NCBI GenBank assembly: GCA_030632925.1
Contig: DAOVTU010000010.1
Span: 1 to 15,459, forward strand
Origin: Candidatus Krumholzibacteriia bacterium
GTDB taxonomy: Bacteria > Krumholzibacteriota > Krumholzibacteriia > LZORAL124-64-63
Reading direction: 5' to 3'
Length of the DNA stretch: 15,459 nucleotides
The position numbers were made by a program, and so were the translations under genes. The notes beneath the pieces are model-generated. The model had not been told where the DNA came from. It did no database searches and was given only the letters and a program-made list of their open reading frames with translations. Shown here one piece after another: positions 7,120 through 14,398 of the stretch (positions are counted from its first letter, which is position 1; each line of letters starts with the position of its first letter).

Positions 7120-7138
7120 TCCCACTATAATTGTGGGA
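7120..7138 (+). promoter_or_regulatory. TATAAT box inside a 6-bp inverted repeat, in a divergent promoter region
   Basis: A consensus -10 TATAAT (7126-7131) is enclosed by TCCCAC (7120-7125) and GTGGGA (7133-7138). The -35 region is poor. The reverse strand at the same spot reads TATAGT, so the box could serve either direction. An arm pair placed exactly around a -10 box is the layout of an operator, suggesting repression of the Cys-rich gene (start 7245) and possibly of the hydrolase gene. The leader also holds a CCGGG-TAT-CCCGG hairpin (7154-7166). Confidence 0.45.
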
Positions 7139-7244
7139 ACAAATCGAGTGGCCCCGGGTATCCCGGCTTGGCTCTCAAACCAAAGAATGAACCCCTGGAT
7201 CTCAGATTTTGAATCTTGGATCTTACCAAAGGATGAATAGGAAC

Positions 7245-7754
7245 ATGACGACCACCAAACGCATCTTCGCCGTGGCCCTGCTGATTGCTGTGACCATGAT
7301 TGCTTCGCTGGCCATGGCCGGCGACAAGCCCTGCGACAAGAAAGCTTCCTGCGACAAGACGGCCACCGCTGCCAAGGCCGCTTGCTCGGCTGAAGCAAAA
7401 GCTGCTTGTGCCACCAAGACCGATGCTGAAAAAGCTGCCTGCAAGACTGCCTGCGCCACCATGACCGACGCCGAAAAAGCCGCTTGCAAGACCGCTTGCG
7501 AAGCCAAGGTTGCTGCTGGCAAGGGTGCCTGTGACGCCACCGCCAAGGGAGCAAGTGTCAAGGCTGCCAGCGCCAAGCCCGGCTGTGACGCCAAGGCCGC
7601 TTGCGGCACCAAGGTTGCTGCCAAGGGTGCCTGCAGTGAGAAGGCCACCGCCAAGACGGCTGCCGTCAAGGTTGCCGCCAAGCCCTGCTGTGACAAAGTT
7701 GGTTGCGACAAGCCCGCAGCCACCAAGGTTGCCGACAACAGCAAAAGCGAATAA
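7245..7754 (+). CDS. Secreted Cys/Ala/Lys-rich repetitive protein
   Basis: 169 residues. A clear Sec signal peptide (MTTTKRIFAVALLIAVTMIASLAMA, cleavage before GDKPCDKK) is followed by a low-complexity chain of Ala, Lys, Thr and 15 Cys. The Cys recur in short contexts: CDK four times, AAC six times and a final KPCCDKVGCDK. Two adjacent 15-residue copies (CATKTDAEKAACKTA and CATMTDAEKAACKTA) lie at about residues 55-84. I do not recognise a family. The Cys density and export suggest metal or thiol chemistry, or a disulfide cross-linked surface protein, but this is inference. The ATG at 7245 was chosen for the signal peptide; AAGGA ends 11 bases upstream. An in-frame ATG at 7233 is the alternative. 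It is monocistronic, with a terminator at 7782-7810. The gene is not broken despite its simple sequence, since the frame is open throughout. Confidence 0.8.
   Translation: MTTTKRIFAVALLIAVTMIASLAMAGDKPCDKKASCDKTATAAKAACSAEAKAACATKTDAEKAACKTACATMTDAEKAACKTACEAKVAAGKGACDATAKGASVKAASAKPGCDAKAACGTKVAAKGACSEKATAKTAAVKVAAKPCCDKVGCDKPAATKVADNSKSE
7407..7496 (+). repeat. Two tandem 45-bp coding repeats
   Basis: Positions 7407-7451 and 7452-7496 encode two 15-residue copies that differ only at one residue (Lys/Met). The DNA copies differ mainly at third codon positions, so selection on the protein, not a recent slippage event, seems to keep them alike. Confidence 0.75.
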
Positions 7755-7781
7755 GGCTTCCGGTTCGCCGGATAGTCAGTG

Positions 7782-7810
7782 AAAAGGCACCCTGCAAAGG
7801 GTGCCTTTTT
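7782..7810 (+). terminator. Intrinsic terminator of the Cys-rich protein gene
   Basis: AGGCACCCT (7785-7793) pairs perfectly with AGGGTGCCT (7798-7806) around the loop GCAA, followed by TTTTT (7806-7810). An A run precedes the stem, so it could also work on the minus strand. Confidence 0.93.
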
Positions 7811-7868
7811 CATACCTTGTGCTTGTTCGTATCGATAGACAGTGCTTCCGCTGACAGGCGGTTCCGGC

Positions 7869-7874
7869 TATGAT
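7869..7874 (+). promoter_or_regulatory. Possible -10 box of the STAS-domain gene
   Basis: TATGAT lies 43 bases upstream of the TTG start at 7917, just beyond the preceding terminator. The 17-base-distant -35 hexamer (TTCCGC) is weak. If used, transcription would start near 7881, which excludes the in-frame GTG at 7842 as a start. Confidence 0.35.
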
Positions 7875-7916
7875 CTTCCTGTCACGAAACCGGTGCCCCA
7901 CACCCGGGAGAAAGAT

Positions 7917-8345
7917 TTGAGCCCACAAAACAAATCAGGGTCCGCAGGGGCCCTGCTGATCCGGCCCACCTTGAAAATCGCCGGCGGGTTCATCTCCGTC
8001 TGCCGCGTCGACGGGGAATTGAACGAGACCGAGATGCGCAAGCTGGATGTGACCGGCGCACCGGATCACGAGTGGCCCGGGCTGTTCAAATTGATTGAGA
8101 AGGAACTGGCCAAGGGGCAGCGGCAGTTCATTCTGGACCTGCAAAAAGTGCCCTGGATGAATTCGCGCGGACTCGGCCGCCTGATCGAAATGTGGAAGCT
8201 GATCGGTGATGCCGGAGGGCAGGCGGTTCTGGTTTGCGTGCCGGGGCGCATCCTCACCATCCTGGAAATCTCCCAGGTCAATCTCATCATGAACCCTGTG
8301 CTAACGCTGCACGAAGCCGTGCAGGTCCTCAACGAAAAATCCTAG
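7917..8345 (+). CDS. STAS-domain protein (anti-sigma antagonist-like) with a changed phosphosite
   Basis: 142 residues. The fold runs from a first strand (IAGGFISVCRVDGELN) through a helix (HEWPGLFKLIEKELAKGQ) to the conserved strand-loop FILDLQKVPWMNSRGLGRL and the C-terminal strand and helices (QAVLVCVPGRILTILEIS, then LHEAVQVLN). In SpoIIAA-type antagonists the loop reads DSSG and the second Ser is phosphorylated by the anti-sigma kinase. Here it is NSRG (82-85), with Arg84 at that place, so switching by phosphorylation there is unlikely. It may be a scaffold or a partner in another STAS complex. No kinase or sigma gene is visible nearby. I chose TTG 7917 because GGGAG lies 6 bases upstream; the frame is open from a GTG at 7842. 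The stop overlaps the stop of the convergent EamA gene in CTAG. Confidence 0.82.
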   Translation: MSPQNKSGSAGALLIRPTLKIAGGFISVCRVDGELNETEMRKLDVTGAPDHEWPGLFKLIEKELAKGQRQFILDLQKVPWMNSRGLGRLIEMWKLIGDAGGQAVLVCVPGRILTILEISQVNLIMNPVLTLHEAVQVLNEKS

Positions 8346-9265
8346 CGCAGGAACAACAAGCCCCCACCGACCACGGCCACCACGATGCCGCCCAGGCTGA
8401 GCACTGAAGGCCGATCCCGATACACCAACCAGGCCGGCAGCACCACGAAAATCGGCACCATGCCCAGCAGGACCTGGGCGATGCCGGCGTCGGTATTGCG
8501 GATGGCGATCAATGAAATCCAGACCGAGATGTACGGGCCCATGAGAATGGCGACCAACAGGGCACCGACTCCGCGGCGGTCCTGCATGCGTTGGCGGATG
8601 TCGGCGAAACTCTGGCGGGGCAAGACGACGATCCAATAAACGATTGTGGCCCAGAAGAGGCGGATTAGGGTGGCGCCCAGTGGGTCCAGGCCGGTGCTGC
8701 CCGTGGTTGTGCCCATCATGCCCATCTTGGCGAATACACTGCCCAGACCCTGACCCAGGGAACCGACCAACGCCAGCAGGATGCCCATACGAAAAACGGA
8801 CTTGCTGAGGGTGCCGAAAGTGCCGGTGCCGGTGCGGGCGCTGTTGGCGGTGACCACGCCGCCGATGATCAACACGATGCCCACCAGGGCCCACAGGGCC
8901 AGGCGTTCGCCCAATACCGACCAGGCTACGATGACGGTGAAAACCGGAGCCAGCGCCATCATGGTCATGCTGCGGCGCGGGCCGATCAGAGTGAAGGCCT
9001 TGAAAAGCGCCGAGTCGCCGATGGCCAGGCCCACCACGCCGCTCAGGCCAATCCAGAACTGGTCCTGCAAGGCCAGATCGGTGGGCCACCAGGTGCCGGT
9101 GACCACGCGGTGGGTCAGCGCGAGGCAGAGGGCGGCGCCGGGCAGGCGAAACAGGTTCACCACCGTGACACCGAGGCGGCGTCCGGCGGTGGTGAAGAAG
9201 ACACTGGTCCACGAGAAGATGAAGGCCGCCAGCAGGGCCATGATTTCGCCGAAGTGTGTGGTCAA
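8342..9265 (-). CDS. EamA-family (drug/metabolite transporter) permease
   Basis: 307 residues with about ten hydrophobic segments in two related halves of five, the hallmark of 10-TM EamA transporters. The first half opens with HFGEIMALLAAFIFSWTSVFF and contains LIGPRRSMTMMALAPVFTVIVAWSVLGERL; the second contains AIRNTDAGIAQVLLGMVPIFVVLPAWLVYRDRP. These P-containing segments, each followed by a short acidic or basic loop, mark the end of each repeat. Family members move amino acids, polyamine-like solutes, nucleosides or drugs across the inner membrane, often outward. The TTG at 9265 is preferred because it yields the typical N-terminus of the family and has ACAGG 7 bases upstream; an ATG at 9241 is the alternative. 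It lies 44 bases after the decarboxylase stop on the same strand with no terminator between, so it is likely the last gene of that operon. Confidence 0.9.
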   Translation of the reverse strand: MTTHFGEIMALLAAFIFSWTSVFFTTAGRRLGVTVVNLFRLPGAALCLALTHRVVTGTWWPTDLALQDQFWIGLSGVVGLAIGDSALFKAFTLIGPRRSMTMMALAPVFTVIVAWSVLGERLALWALVGIVLIIGGVVTANSARTGTGTFGTLSKSVFRMGILLALVGSLGQGLGSVFAKMGMMGTTTGSTGLDPLGATLIRLFWATIVYWIVVLPRQSFADIRQRMQDRRGVGALLVAILMGPYISVWISLIAIRNTDAGIAQVLLGMVPIFVVLPAWLVYRDRPSVLSLGGIVVAVVGGGLLFLR

Positions 9266-9309
9266 CAGAGGGCCTGTCCGGGTTGCAGAGAATTCAGTGT
9301 TGGCGATTT

Positions 9310-10452
9310 CTAATCAACGTACACGAATGTCGGTGGCTCGAAGCCGTTGAAACGTGTGGCTTCACTGTAGGTGTAGGCGCCCATGCTGCTGGCGATCAAC
9401 AGGTCGTCCAGGTGCATCTCCGGCAAGGTGACCGGGGTGATGTGGCCTTGACCATCGCGCGAAAAAACATCAATGGAGTCGCAAGTCGGGCCGGCCAGAA
9501 CATAGGGCGTGTCCGGGCCCGTGGTATTGGTGCGCAAAGGATACTGGGCCTGGTAGAGCAGCACTTCCAGGAAGCTGCCGTAGGTGCCGTCGTCAAAATA
9601 GAGCCAGTTCTGGCTCTGCCTAACCGATTCGCTGATGACCTTGGTGACGAGGATCATCGCATCGCCGACGATGGCGCGGCCGGGCTCGGCGACCAACTGG
9701 GTGGACTGGTCGAAAAGGCGGTGGAAATGCGAAGTGATCACCTTGCAGGTGGCGTCGATGTCGATGGTTTCGTTGCCGTAGCGCACGGGGAAACCACCGC
9801 CGATGTCGACGGTTTCGAGCTCCATGCCGGCGGCCTTGGCGGCGTCAAAAACCAGGCGCGTGGTTTCCAGGGCTTCGACCCAACGCTGGTTGTCGAGGCA
9901 TTGGCTGCCCACGTGAAAACTGATGCCACTGGGCACCAGGCCGGCGTCACGGGCGGCCCTCAGCAGGGGCACCGCTTCTGCTGGCAGGGCACCAAACTTG
10001 TCACTCAGATGGGCCACGCTGCCGTGATTGGAAACCGCCAGACGCAGGTGCACCTTGGTGCCGGGAGCGTGGCGCGCGATCTGGGTGATTTCCGAGAGAT
10101 TGTCGAAAGTGAAATCGTCCAGGCCGATGCCGTGGGCGTAGGCGATGTGTTTGGGGTCTTTGACCGTATCGGCAAAGATGAGGTCGCGTTGCGGGTTGGC
10201 GCCGGCGTTGATGGCCGCCTGGATTTCGCCTTTGGAGGCCACGTCGAAGCCCGCCCCGGCCGCTTTCAGGATTTCGAGAATACCGGAGTGGGGGTTGGCC
10301 TTGGTGGCGTAGAAAATCTTGGCCGCGGGCAGGCCATTGTTCAGGCGTTCGAAGTTGGCAACAATCTGCTGGCGGCTGACAATGTAGAGCGGTGTGCCGT
10401 GGGCGCGGACCAGATCTTCGATCTGGCCGAGGGACAAATCATTGGGGTTCAT
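9310..10452 (-). CDS. Fold-III PLP-dependent ornithine/lysine-type decarboxylase
   Basis: 380 residues, cytoplasmic, of the alanine-racemase-fold decarboxylase family. Visible sites are: YATKAN (Lys51, Schiff-base lysine), FHVGSQ (His180, stacks on the PLP ring), DIGGGFP (phosphate-binding glycine loop), EPGR (Glu256, binds the pyridine nitrogen) and GPTCDSIDV (Cys324 and Asp325, supplied by the second subunit of the dimer). C-D-x-x-D at the last site is the pattern of ornithine and lysine decarboxylases; diaminopimelate decarboxylases have C-E-S-G-D. The product would then be putrescine or cadaverine. The length fits short bacterial and eukaryotic-type ODC relatives. ATG 10452 overlaps the stop of the upstream deacetylase gene in ATGA, and GAAGGA lies 6 bases before it. 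Carboxynorspermidine decarboxylase is less likely. Substrate preference between ornithine and lysine cannot be told. Confidence 0.9.
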   Translation of the reverse strand: MNPNDLSLGQIEDLVRAHGTPLYIVSRQQIVANFERLNNGLPAAKIFYATKANPHSGILEILKAAGAGFDVASKGEIQAAINAGANPQRDLIFADTVKDPKHIAYAHGIGLDDFTFDNLSEITQIARHAPGTKVHLRLAVSNHGSVAHLSDKFGALPAEAVPLLRAARDAGLVPSGISFHVGSQCLDNQRWVEALETTRLVFDAAKAAGMELETVDIGGGFPVRYGNETIDIDATCKVITSHFHRLFDQSTQLVAEPGRAIVGDAMILVTKVISESVRQSQNWLYFDDGTYGSFLEVLLYQAQYPLRTNTTGPDTPYVLAGPTCDSIDVFSRDGQGHITPVTLPEMHLDDLLIASSMGAYTYSEATRFNGFEPPTFVYVD

Positions 10453-11135
10453 GCGGGGTCCTTCACGGTGCCGGCCATGTCCACCAGTTCGCTGAGGGTG
10501 GGAAAGGTGTAGCCTTCGGCCAACAACTCGTCGGTGAACGTATCTATGGCCTGCAGGGTTTGCTGCCGGCTGGCCCCGATGCGCCAACCGCCATCATGCA
10601 GGATGATGATGGCGCCGGGCTCGAGGCGGCGGCGCAGGCGGCGCAGGATCACTTCGACACCGGGTTGCCGTGAATCCTGGGGGTGGATGCTGCCGATCAC
10701 TGGTTCGTAATCCAGGTTGCGCGCCACGCTCAGCACCCGGTCGCTGACCCAGCCCATGGGTGGGCGCATGAAACGGGGTTGCTGGCCCGTGACGCCTTCG
10801 ACCAACTTGCCGCAGACTTTCAACTCACGGGCGATCAAGGCATCCGGCAGGGCAGACAAGGGCACATGGTGGTCGCCGTGGTTGCCGATCTCGTGGCCCT
10901 CGGCGTGGGTGCGGGCCAGGATGTCCCGGTAGCGGCGCACGCGACGTCCCACTACGAAAAAAGTGGCCTTCAGGCCCTTGGCCGCCAGCATGTCCAATAG
11001 CCAGGGCGTGTGGCGGGGGTGGGGGCCGTCGTCGAAGGTCAGGGCCACGGCCTTGTGTTCGGTCGCCACCTGGCACAGCAGGCGGCGGGACAGGTAGTCC
11101 CGTACCGATGACACATCCAGCAGGCTGGGGCTCAT
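10449..11135 (-). CDS. NodB-homology (CE4) deacetylase without a signal peptide
   Basis: 228 residues. The catalytic and metal-binding motifs of carbohydrate esterase family 4 are intact. Motif 1 is LTFDDGPH, with Asp35 as base and Asp36 as metal ligand. Motif 2 is HEIGNHGDHH, with His86 and His90 as metal ligands. Motif 3 is MRPPMGW, and a late IIILHDG supplies the motif with the catalytic His. Family members remove N- or O-acetyl groups from chitin, peptidoglycan or other glycans with a divalent metal. Unusually for that job there is no signal peptide or membrane anchor: the N-terminus is polar (MSPSLLDVSSVRDYLSRR), so the enzyme looks cytosolic, which suggests an intracellular glycan precursor or a small acylated molecule as substrate. 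The ATG at 11135 has GAGGAG 5 bases upstream and overlaps the stop of the acyltransferase gene in ATGA, as its own stop overlaps the decarboxylase start. Confidence 0.88.
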   Translation of the reverse strand: MSPSLLDVSSVRDYLSRRLLCQVATEHKAVALTFDDGPHPRHTPWLLDMLAAKGLKATFFVVGRRVRRYRDILARTHAEGHEIGNHGDHHVPLSALPDALIARELKVCGKLVEGVTGQQPRFMRPPMGWVSDRVLSVARNLDYEPVIGSIHPQDSRQPGVEVILRRLRRRLEPGAIIILHDGGWRIGASRQQTLQAIDTFTDELLAEGYTFPTLSELVDMAGTVKDPA

Positions 11136-12559
11136 GAAGTCTCCTCAGAAGATGTCGTGCGCAAAGTCGCCATATATTCTGCCATGGCCGCATCCAGTTC
11201 CTTGATCAGGGCCCGGCGTTGGCGGCGCATATCGCTGATGCGCAAACCGTGTACGAGTTCCAGCCAGGCCAGGCGCAGCATCTGCCGGCGCCGTGTAATG
11301 TAGCGAAAATATCCCCGCGCGAACAGGCCGGCCGGCGGCAGGGCCAGCATCAGCAGTCCGGCGCCCATGGTATTGAGTGGGCCCCAGGCCAACCGGAACA
11401 TCCAGATGTACCAGGGAATGAAGAGCAAACTGCCCAATATAAACTGGGTGAAGTGGATCTTGGTGCGGTCGGCGGCCACACGCCGGGTCACCAGATCAGT
11501 CAGTTTGTAGGGCAGGTAGTTGCCCAGCAAACCCAGCACCGCCCAGGGCAAGCCGGCCAGGCCCATGCCCACGATGCGGCCCATCTCCTTGCGCATGCCC
11601 GGGCCCTGCTCGTCCCGCAGCATGTTGTCCTTCAGCTTCATCACCTTGCACATGGCGTTGTAGCGGCGCAGGCGGCGCGAAAGGCCCCACAGCACTTCCG
11701 GATTTGTGGCCTGAAAATAGTCCAGAGCTCGTCCAAATTCGCGGCTCACCGTCTGGCTTTTCTGAAAATCGGTGCGGCCCGGGATGTTCACTTCCGAGCG
11801 GCACATCAGTTCAGCGCGGTAGATCTCCTCTATGTCGCGGACCAATTGCTCGCTTTCGGATTCCTTCACATTGACGACCTGGAGTTGCAGGGATGTCTGC
11901 AGGTCGGTCGTCAGCGTAACACCGGCGGCGACGGGGTCGGCTTCATACTGGGCACGATATTCGCCGGGCAACAGAGATGGCCCAAACCGAATCAGCACCC
12001 GGCTGCGAAAGCGGTTGACGCTCTCGAAATTCATGCCCACCGGCACGATTTGCACGCCCAGATCCCAGCCAGCCTCCGCTTCGGCGCCCAGGGCAATGCG
12101 CGCAGTGCCGGTTTTCAGTTTCTGCACCCGCCGCTCTTCGGCACTGGTGCCTTCGGGGAAAATGCCGATGGCTCCACCCTCGTTCAACACGTCATGGCAG
12201 GCGGCGAACATGGCAGTGTTGGCATCAGCTGCGCCGACAACATCCTTGGCCCGGTAGATGGGAATCACACCGCTGTTGCGCAGGAACCAGGACTGCCCCT
12301 TTTTTCGGAACAGCCCGCTGTGGGCCAGAAAATGCAGCATGCGGCCAGTGCCGTGGCCGAGCACCAGGGCGTCGGTGATGGAGTGAGGGTGGTTGCTGGC
12401 GAAAATCACCGGGCCGCGCTCAGGAATGTTGCCCCGTCCGGCCACCTCGATGCTGCCGAAGTAGCCGCGCATGCCGATGTTCACCAGCACCCGCGAGATC
12501 TGGTATAGCAGCGGCGTGTGCAGCGAGGGCCATTGTCTGCCGGTCACGGGGGTGCTCAA
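11132..12559 (-). CDS. PlsC-type (1-acyl-glycerol-3-phosphate-like) acyltransferase with a long membrane C-terminal part
   Basis: 475 residues, about twice the length of a simple PlsC. The N-terminal half carries the acyltransferase core: ASNHPHSITDALVLG (catalytic His57 and Asp63), then GVIPIYRAKD and IGIFPEGTSAEE (134-139). The spacing is that of the long glycerolipid acyltransferases with NHPN...D signatures; here the second residue pair is PH, not PN. An acyl group from acyl-ACP or acyl-CoA would be moved to a hydroxyl or amine acceptor at the membrane. The C-terminal half (about 320-470) has two to four hydrophobic segments (IVGMGLAGLPWAVLGLLGNY, then FILGSLLFIPWYIWMF, then MGAGLLMLALPPAGLF) and a basic tail. 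The start is the TTG at 12559, which overlaps the stop of the upstream gene in TTGA; no other in-frame start lies before the core. It is coupled to genes on both sides. The acceptor is unknown. Confidence 0.85.
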   Translation of the reverse strand: MSTPVTGRQWPSLHTPLLYQISRVLVNIGMRGYFGSIEVAGRGNIPERGPVIFASNHPHSITDALVLGHGTGRMLHFLAHSGLFRKKGQSWFLRNSGVIPIYRAKDVVGAADANTAMFAACHDVLNEGGAIGIFPEGTSAEERRVQKLKTGTARIALGAEAEAGWDLGVQIVPVGMNFESVNRFRSRVLIRFGPSLLPGEYRAQYEADPVAAGVTLTTDLQTSLQLQVVNVKESESEQLVRDIEEIYRAELMCRSEVNIPGRTDFQKSQTVSREFGRALDYFQATNPEVLWGLSRRLRRYNAMCKVMKLKDNMLRDEQGPGMRKEMGRIVGMGLAGLPWAVLGLLGNYLPYKLTDLVTRRVAADRTKIHFTQFILGSLLFIPWYIWMFRLAWGPLNTMGAGLLMLALPPAGLFARGYFRYITRRRQMLRLAWLELVHGLRISDMRRQRRALIKELDAAMAEYMATLRTTSSEETS

Positions 12560-14286
12560 TAGCCTGCCGCCTGTCCGTCTTTGCGTGATTCCGAGGCGCC
12601 AAAATAGATGCCCTTGTTCACATCCAGCAGGATGCCCTGATACCCGCCATAACTGCCGACGTTGATCTCCAGTTTGTGCCCCCGCTGAACCAACTCACGG
12701 CGCACCTGATAGGTGATGTCCGACTCCAGGGAAACCACGCCACCGTTAGTCATGGCCTGGCCCGTGGGTTCGCTGCTGCCGGTGTGCAGGATGCGTGGCG
12801 CGTCGCCGGCCTCCTGCAGGTTCATGCCGAAGTCGACCAGGTTGATGATGACCTGGGCGTGGGCCTGGGGCTGGGTCGCGCCGCCCATGACACCAAAGGC
12901 GAGGCGGAAGTCGTCGCCGATGTTGGCGAAGGCCGGAATGATCGTATGGAACGGCCGCTTGCCCGGGGCATAGGTATTGGCCTCGCCTTCAGCCAGATTG
13001 AACAACTCGCCGCGGTCCTGCAAGCCGAAGCCCAGTCCCTTGGGGCACACGCCGCTGCCCATGCCGCGGTAGTTGCTCTGGATCAGCGAGACCATGTTGC
13101 CATCCTTGTCGGCCGTCGTCAGGTAGATCGTATCGCCGGCATACAGGGCCGGATTGCCCGCATCCAGGCGGCGGGCCGCGCGGTCCTTGATCAGCAACGC
13201 GCGCTCGGCGGCGTATTCCTTTGAGATCAAACCCTCCACGGGGACATCAGCAAAGTCCATGTCCGCGTAGAATTTGGCGCGGTCTTCAAAAGCCAGCTTT
13301 TTAGCCTCAACAAAGGTGTGCACGTAGTCGGTGCTGCCGAAACCCATGGCCTGCACGTCGAAGGTTTCCATGATGTTGAGGATCTGCAAGGCGGCGATGC
13401 CCTGGCCATTGGGCGGCAATTCCCAGACCTCGACGCCGCGGTAGTCGGTCTTCACCGGGTCGACCCATTCGCTGCGGTGGTTGGCCAAATCTTCGACGCT
13501 CAGGAAGCCGCCGGCGTCCTGCACGGTCTGGGCGATGACCTGTGCCATCTCGCCCTTGTAAAAAGCGTCGCGACCTTTGCGGCCGATTTTTTCCAGGGTG
13601 TCGGCCAGTGGCTTGTTGACCCAGATGTCGCCTTTGCCGGGAGCCTGGCCATCGTTGGTGAAGGTCTCCAGAAAATTTGCGTGGTCCTTGCGGGTCGGCA
13701 CACTCATCTGCCAGTAGTGGGCGATCAACTCGGTGACGGGGAAACCTTCGCGGGCATAACCGACCGCCGGCGCCAGGACCTGCTTCATGTCCAGCTGGCC
13801 GAATTTTTCGTGCAGTTCAAACCAACCGTCGACACAACCGGGCACCGTGATGGGGAGGGGGCCGTAGGGCGGTACATATTTCAGGTCGCGCTGCTGGAAT
13901 TCGGCCAGGGTCAGGCTCTGGGGCGAGCGCCCGCTGGCGTTCAGGCCGTGCAATTTTTCGGACTTGGCGTCCCATACGATGGCAAACAGGTCGCCACCGA
14001 TGCCGTTGCCCGTGGGTTCCATGAGGCCGAGGGCGGCGTTGGCGGCAATGGCCGCATCCACCGCGCTGCCGCCCTGCTTGAGAATGTCCAGGGCGATCTG
14101 GGTGGCCAAAGGTTGGCTGGTGGCCGCCATGCCGTGCTGGGCGATGACTTCGCTGCGGGTGGCGAAATCGTGGCCGGTGATGCGGTCGGCGCCCATCGCT
14201 GGCGAGAGAAAAGCTGTTGAGAGCAAAACAGTGATAAACAGGAACCCCGGCAGTAGGCTCTTGTTCATGGGGGCACAGTAGGGCAT
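12556..14286 (-). CDS. Gamma-glutamyltranspeptidase (Ntn-hydrolase) family enzyme, exported
   Basis: 576 residues, the usual length for the family. It starts with a Sec signal peptide (MNKSLLPGFLFITVLLSTAF..., cleavage near AMGA). The heavy-chain part has GSAVDAAIAANAALGLMEP, the oxyanion and substrate segment GNGIGGDLFAIV, and LNASGRSP. The autoprocessing Thr386 lies in AGDTIYLTTADKDG, aligned to the nucleophile of the E. coli enzyme; self-cleavage there gives two chains. The light chain has GMGSGVCPKGLGFGLQDRG and GVMGGATQPQAH. The pattern is closer to YwrD and the cephalosporin-acylase-like group than to classical GGT. The substrate may be glutathione or another gamma-glutamyl or acyl amide. 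ATG 14286 was chosen: GGAG lies 10 bases upstream and a -10 box at 14339 would start transcription before it. ATG 14268 and ATG 14325 are alternatives. It is the first gene of the operon, coupled to the acyltransferase. Confidence 0.9.
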   Translation of the reverse strand: MPYCAPMNKSLLPGFLFITVLLSTAFLSPAMGADRITGHDFATRSEVIAQHGMAATSQPLATQIALDILKQGGSAVDAAIAANAALGLMEPTGNGIGGDLFAIVWDAKSEKLHGLNASGRSPQSLTLAEFQQRDLKYVPPYGPLPITVPGCVDGWFELHEKFGQLDMKQVLAPAVGYAREGFPVTELIAHYWQMSVPTRKDHANFLETFTNDGQAPGKGDIWVNKPLADTLEKIGRKGRDAFYKGEMAQVIAQTVQDAGGFLSVEDLANHRSEWVDPVKTDYRGVEVWELPPNGQGIAALQILNIMETFDVQAMGFGSTDYVHTFVEAKKLAFEDRAKFYADMDFADVPVEGLISKEYAAERALLIKDRAARRLDAGNPALYAGDTIYLTTADKDGNMVSLIQSNYRGMGSGVCPKGLGFGLQDRGELFNLAEGEANTYAPGKRPFHTIIPAFANIGDDFRLAFGVMGGATQPQAHAQVIINLVDFGMNLQEAGDAPRILHTGSSEPTGQAMTNGGVVSLESDITYQVRRELVQRGHKLEINVGSYGGYQGILLDVNKGIYFGASESRKDGQAAGY

Positions 14287-14333
14287 GATGGCTCTTCTCC
14301 AGCTTGGGACAGGTCTATTCTTCATAGGCCGGG

Positions 14334-14339
14334 ATCATA
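14334..14339 (-). promoter_or_regulatory. Possible -10 box of the five-gene minus-strand operon
   Basis: TATGAT on the minus strand, with no good -35 hexamer. Transcription would begin near 14327, leaving about 40 bases before the ATG at 14286. The divergent thioredoxin gene starts 60 bases away at 14399, so the two operons share this short control region. Confidence 0.3.
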
Positions 14340-14398
14340 GCCCATTGCCGCCACGGAGTCTTCTTATTAGACATTAAAGAAATTGTGGAAGGACAACG

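Noticed and set aside
7223..7813. 196-codon minus-strand frame opposite the Cys-rich gene, rich in Ala, Leu and Gln
   Set aside because: It is the antisense image of a repetitive Ala/Lys/Cys gene. The plus strand has the signal peptide and a terminator in the right place.
11219..12508. A 429-codon plus-strand frame antisense to the acyltransferase gene, with similar ones opposite the decarboxylase and GGT-like genes
   Set aside because: The minus-strand proteins carry complete catalytic motifs; the opposite frames show only Gln/His/Gly-rich text without domains.
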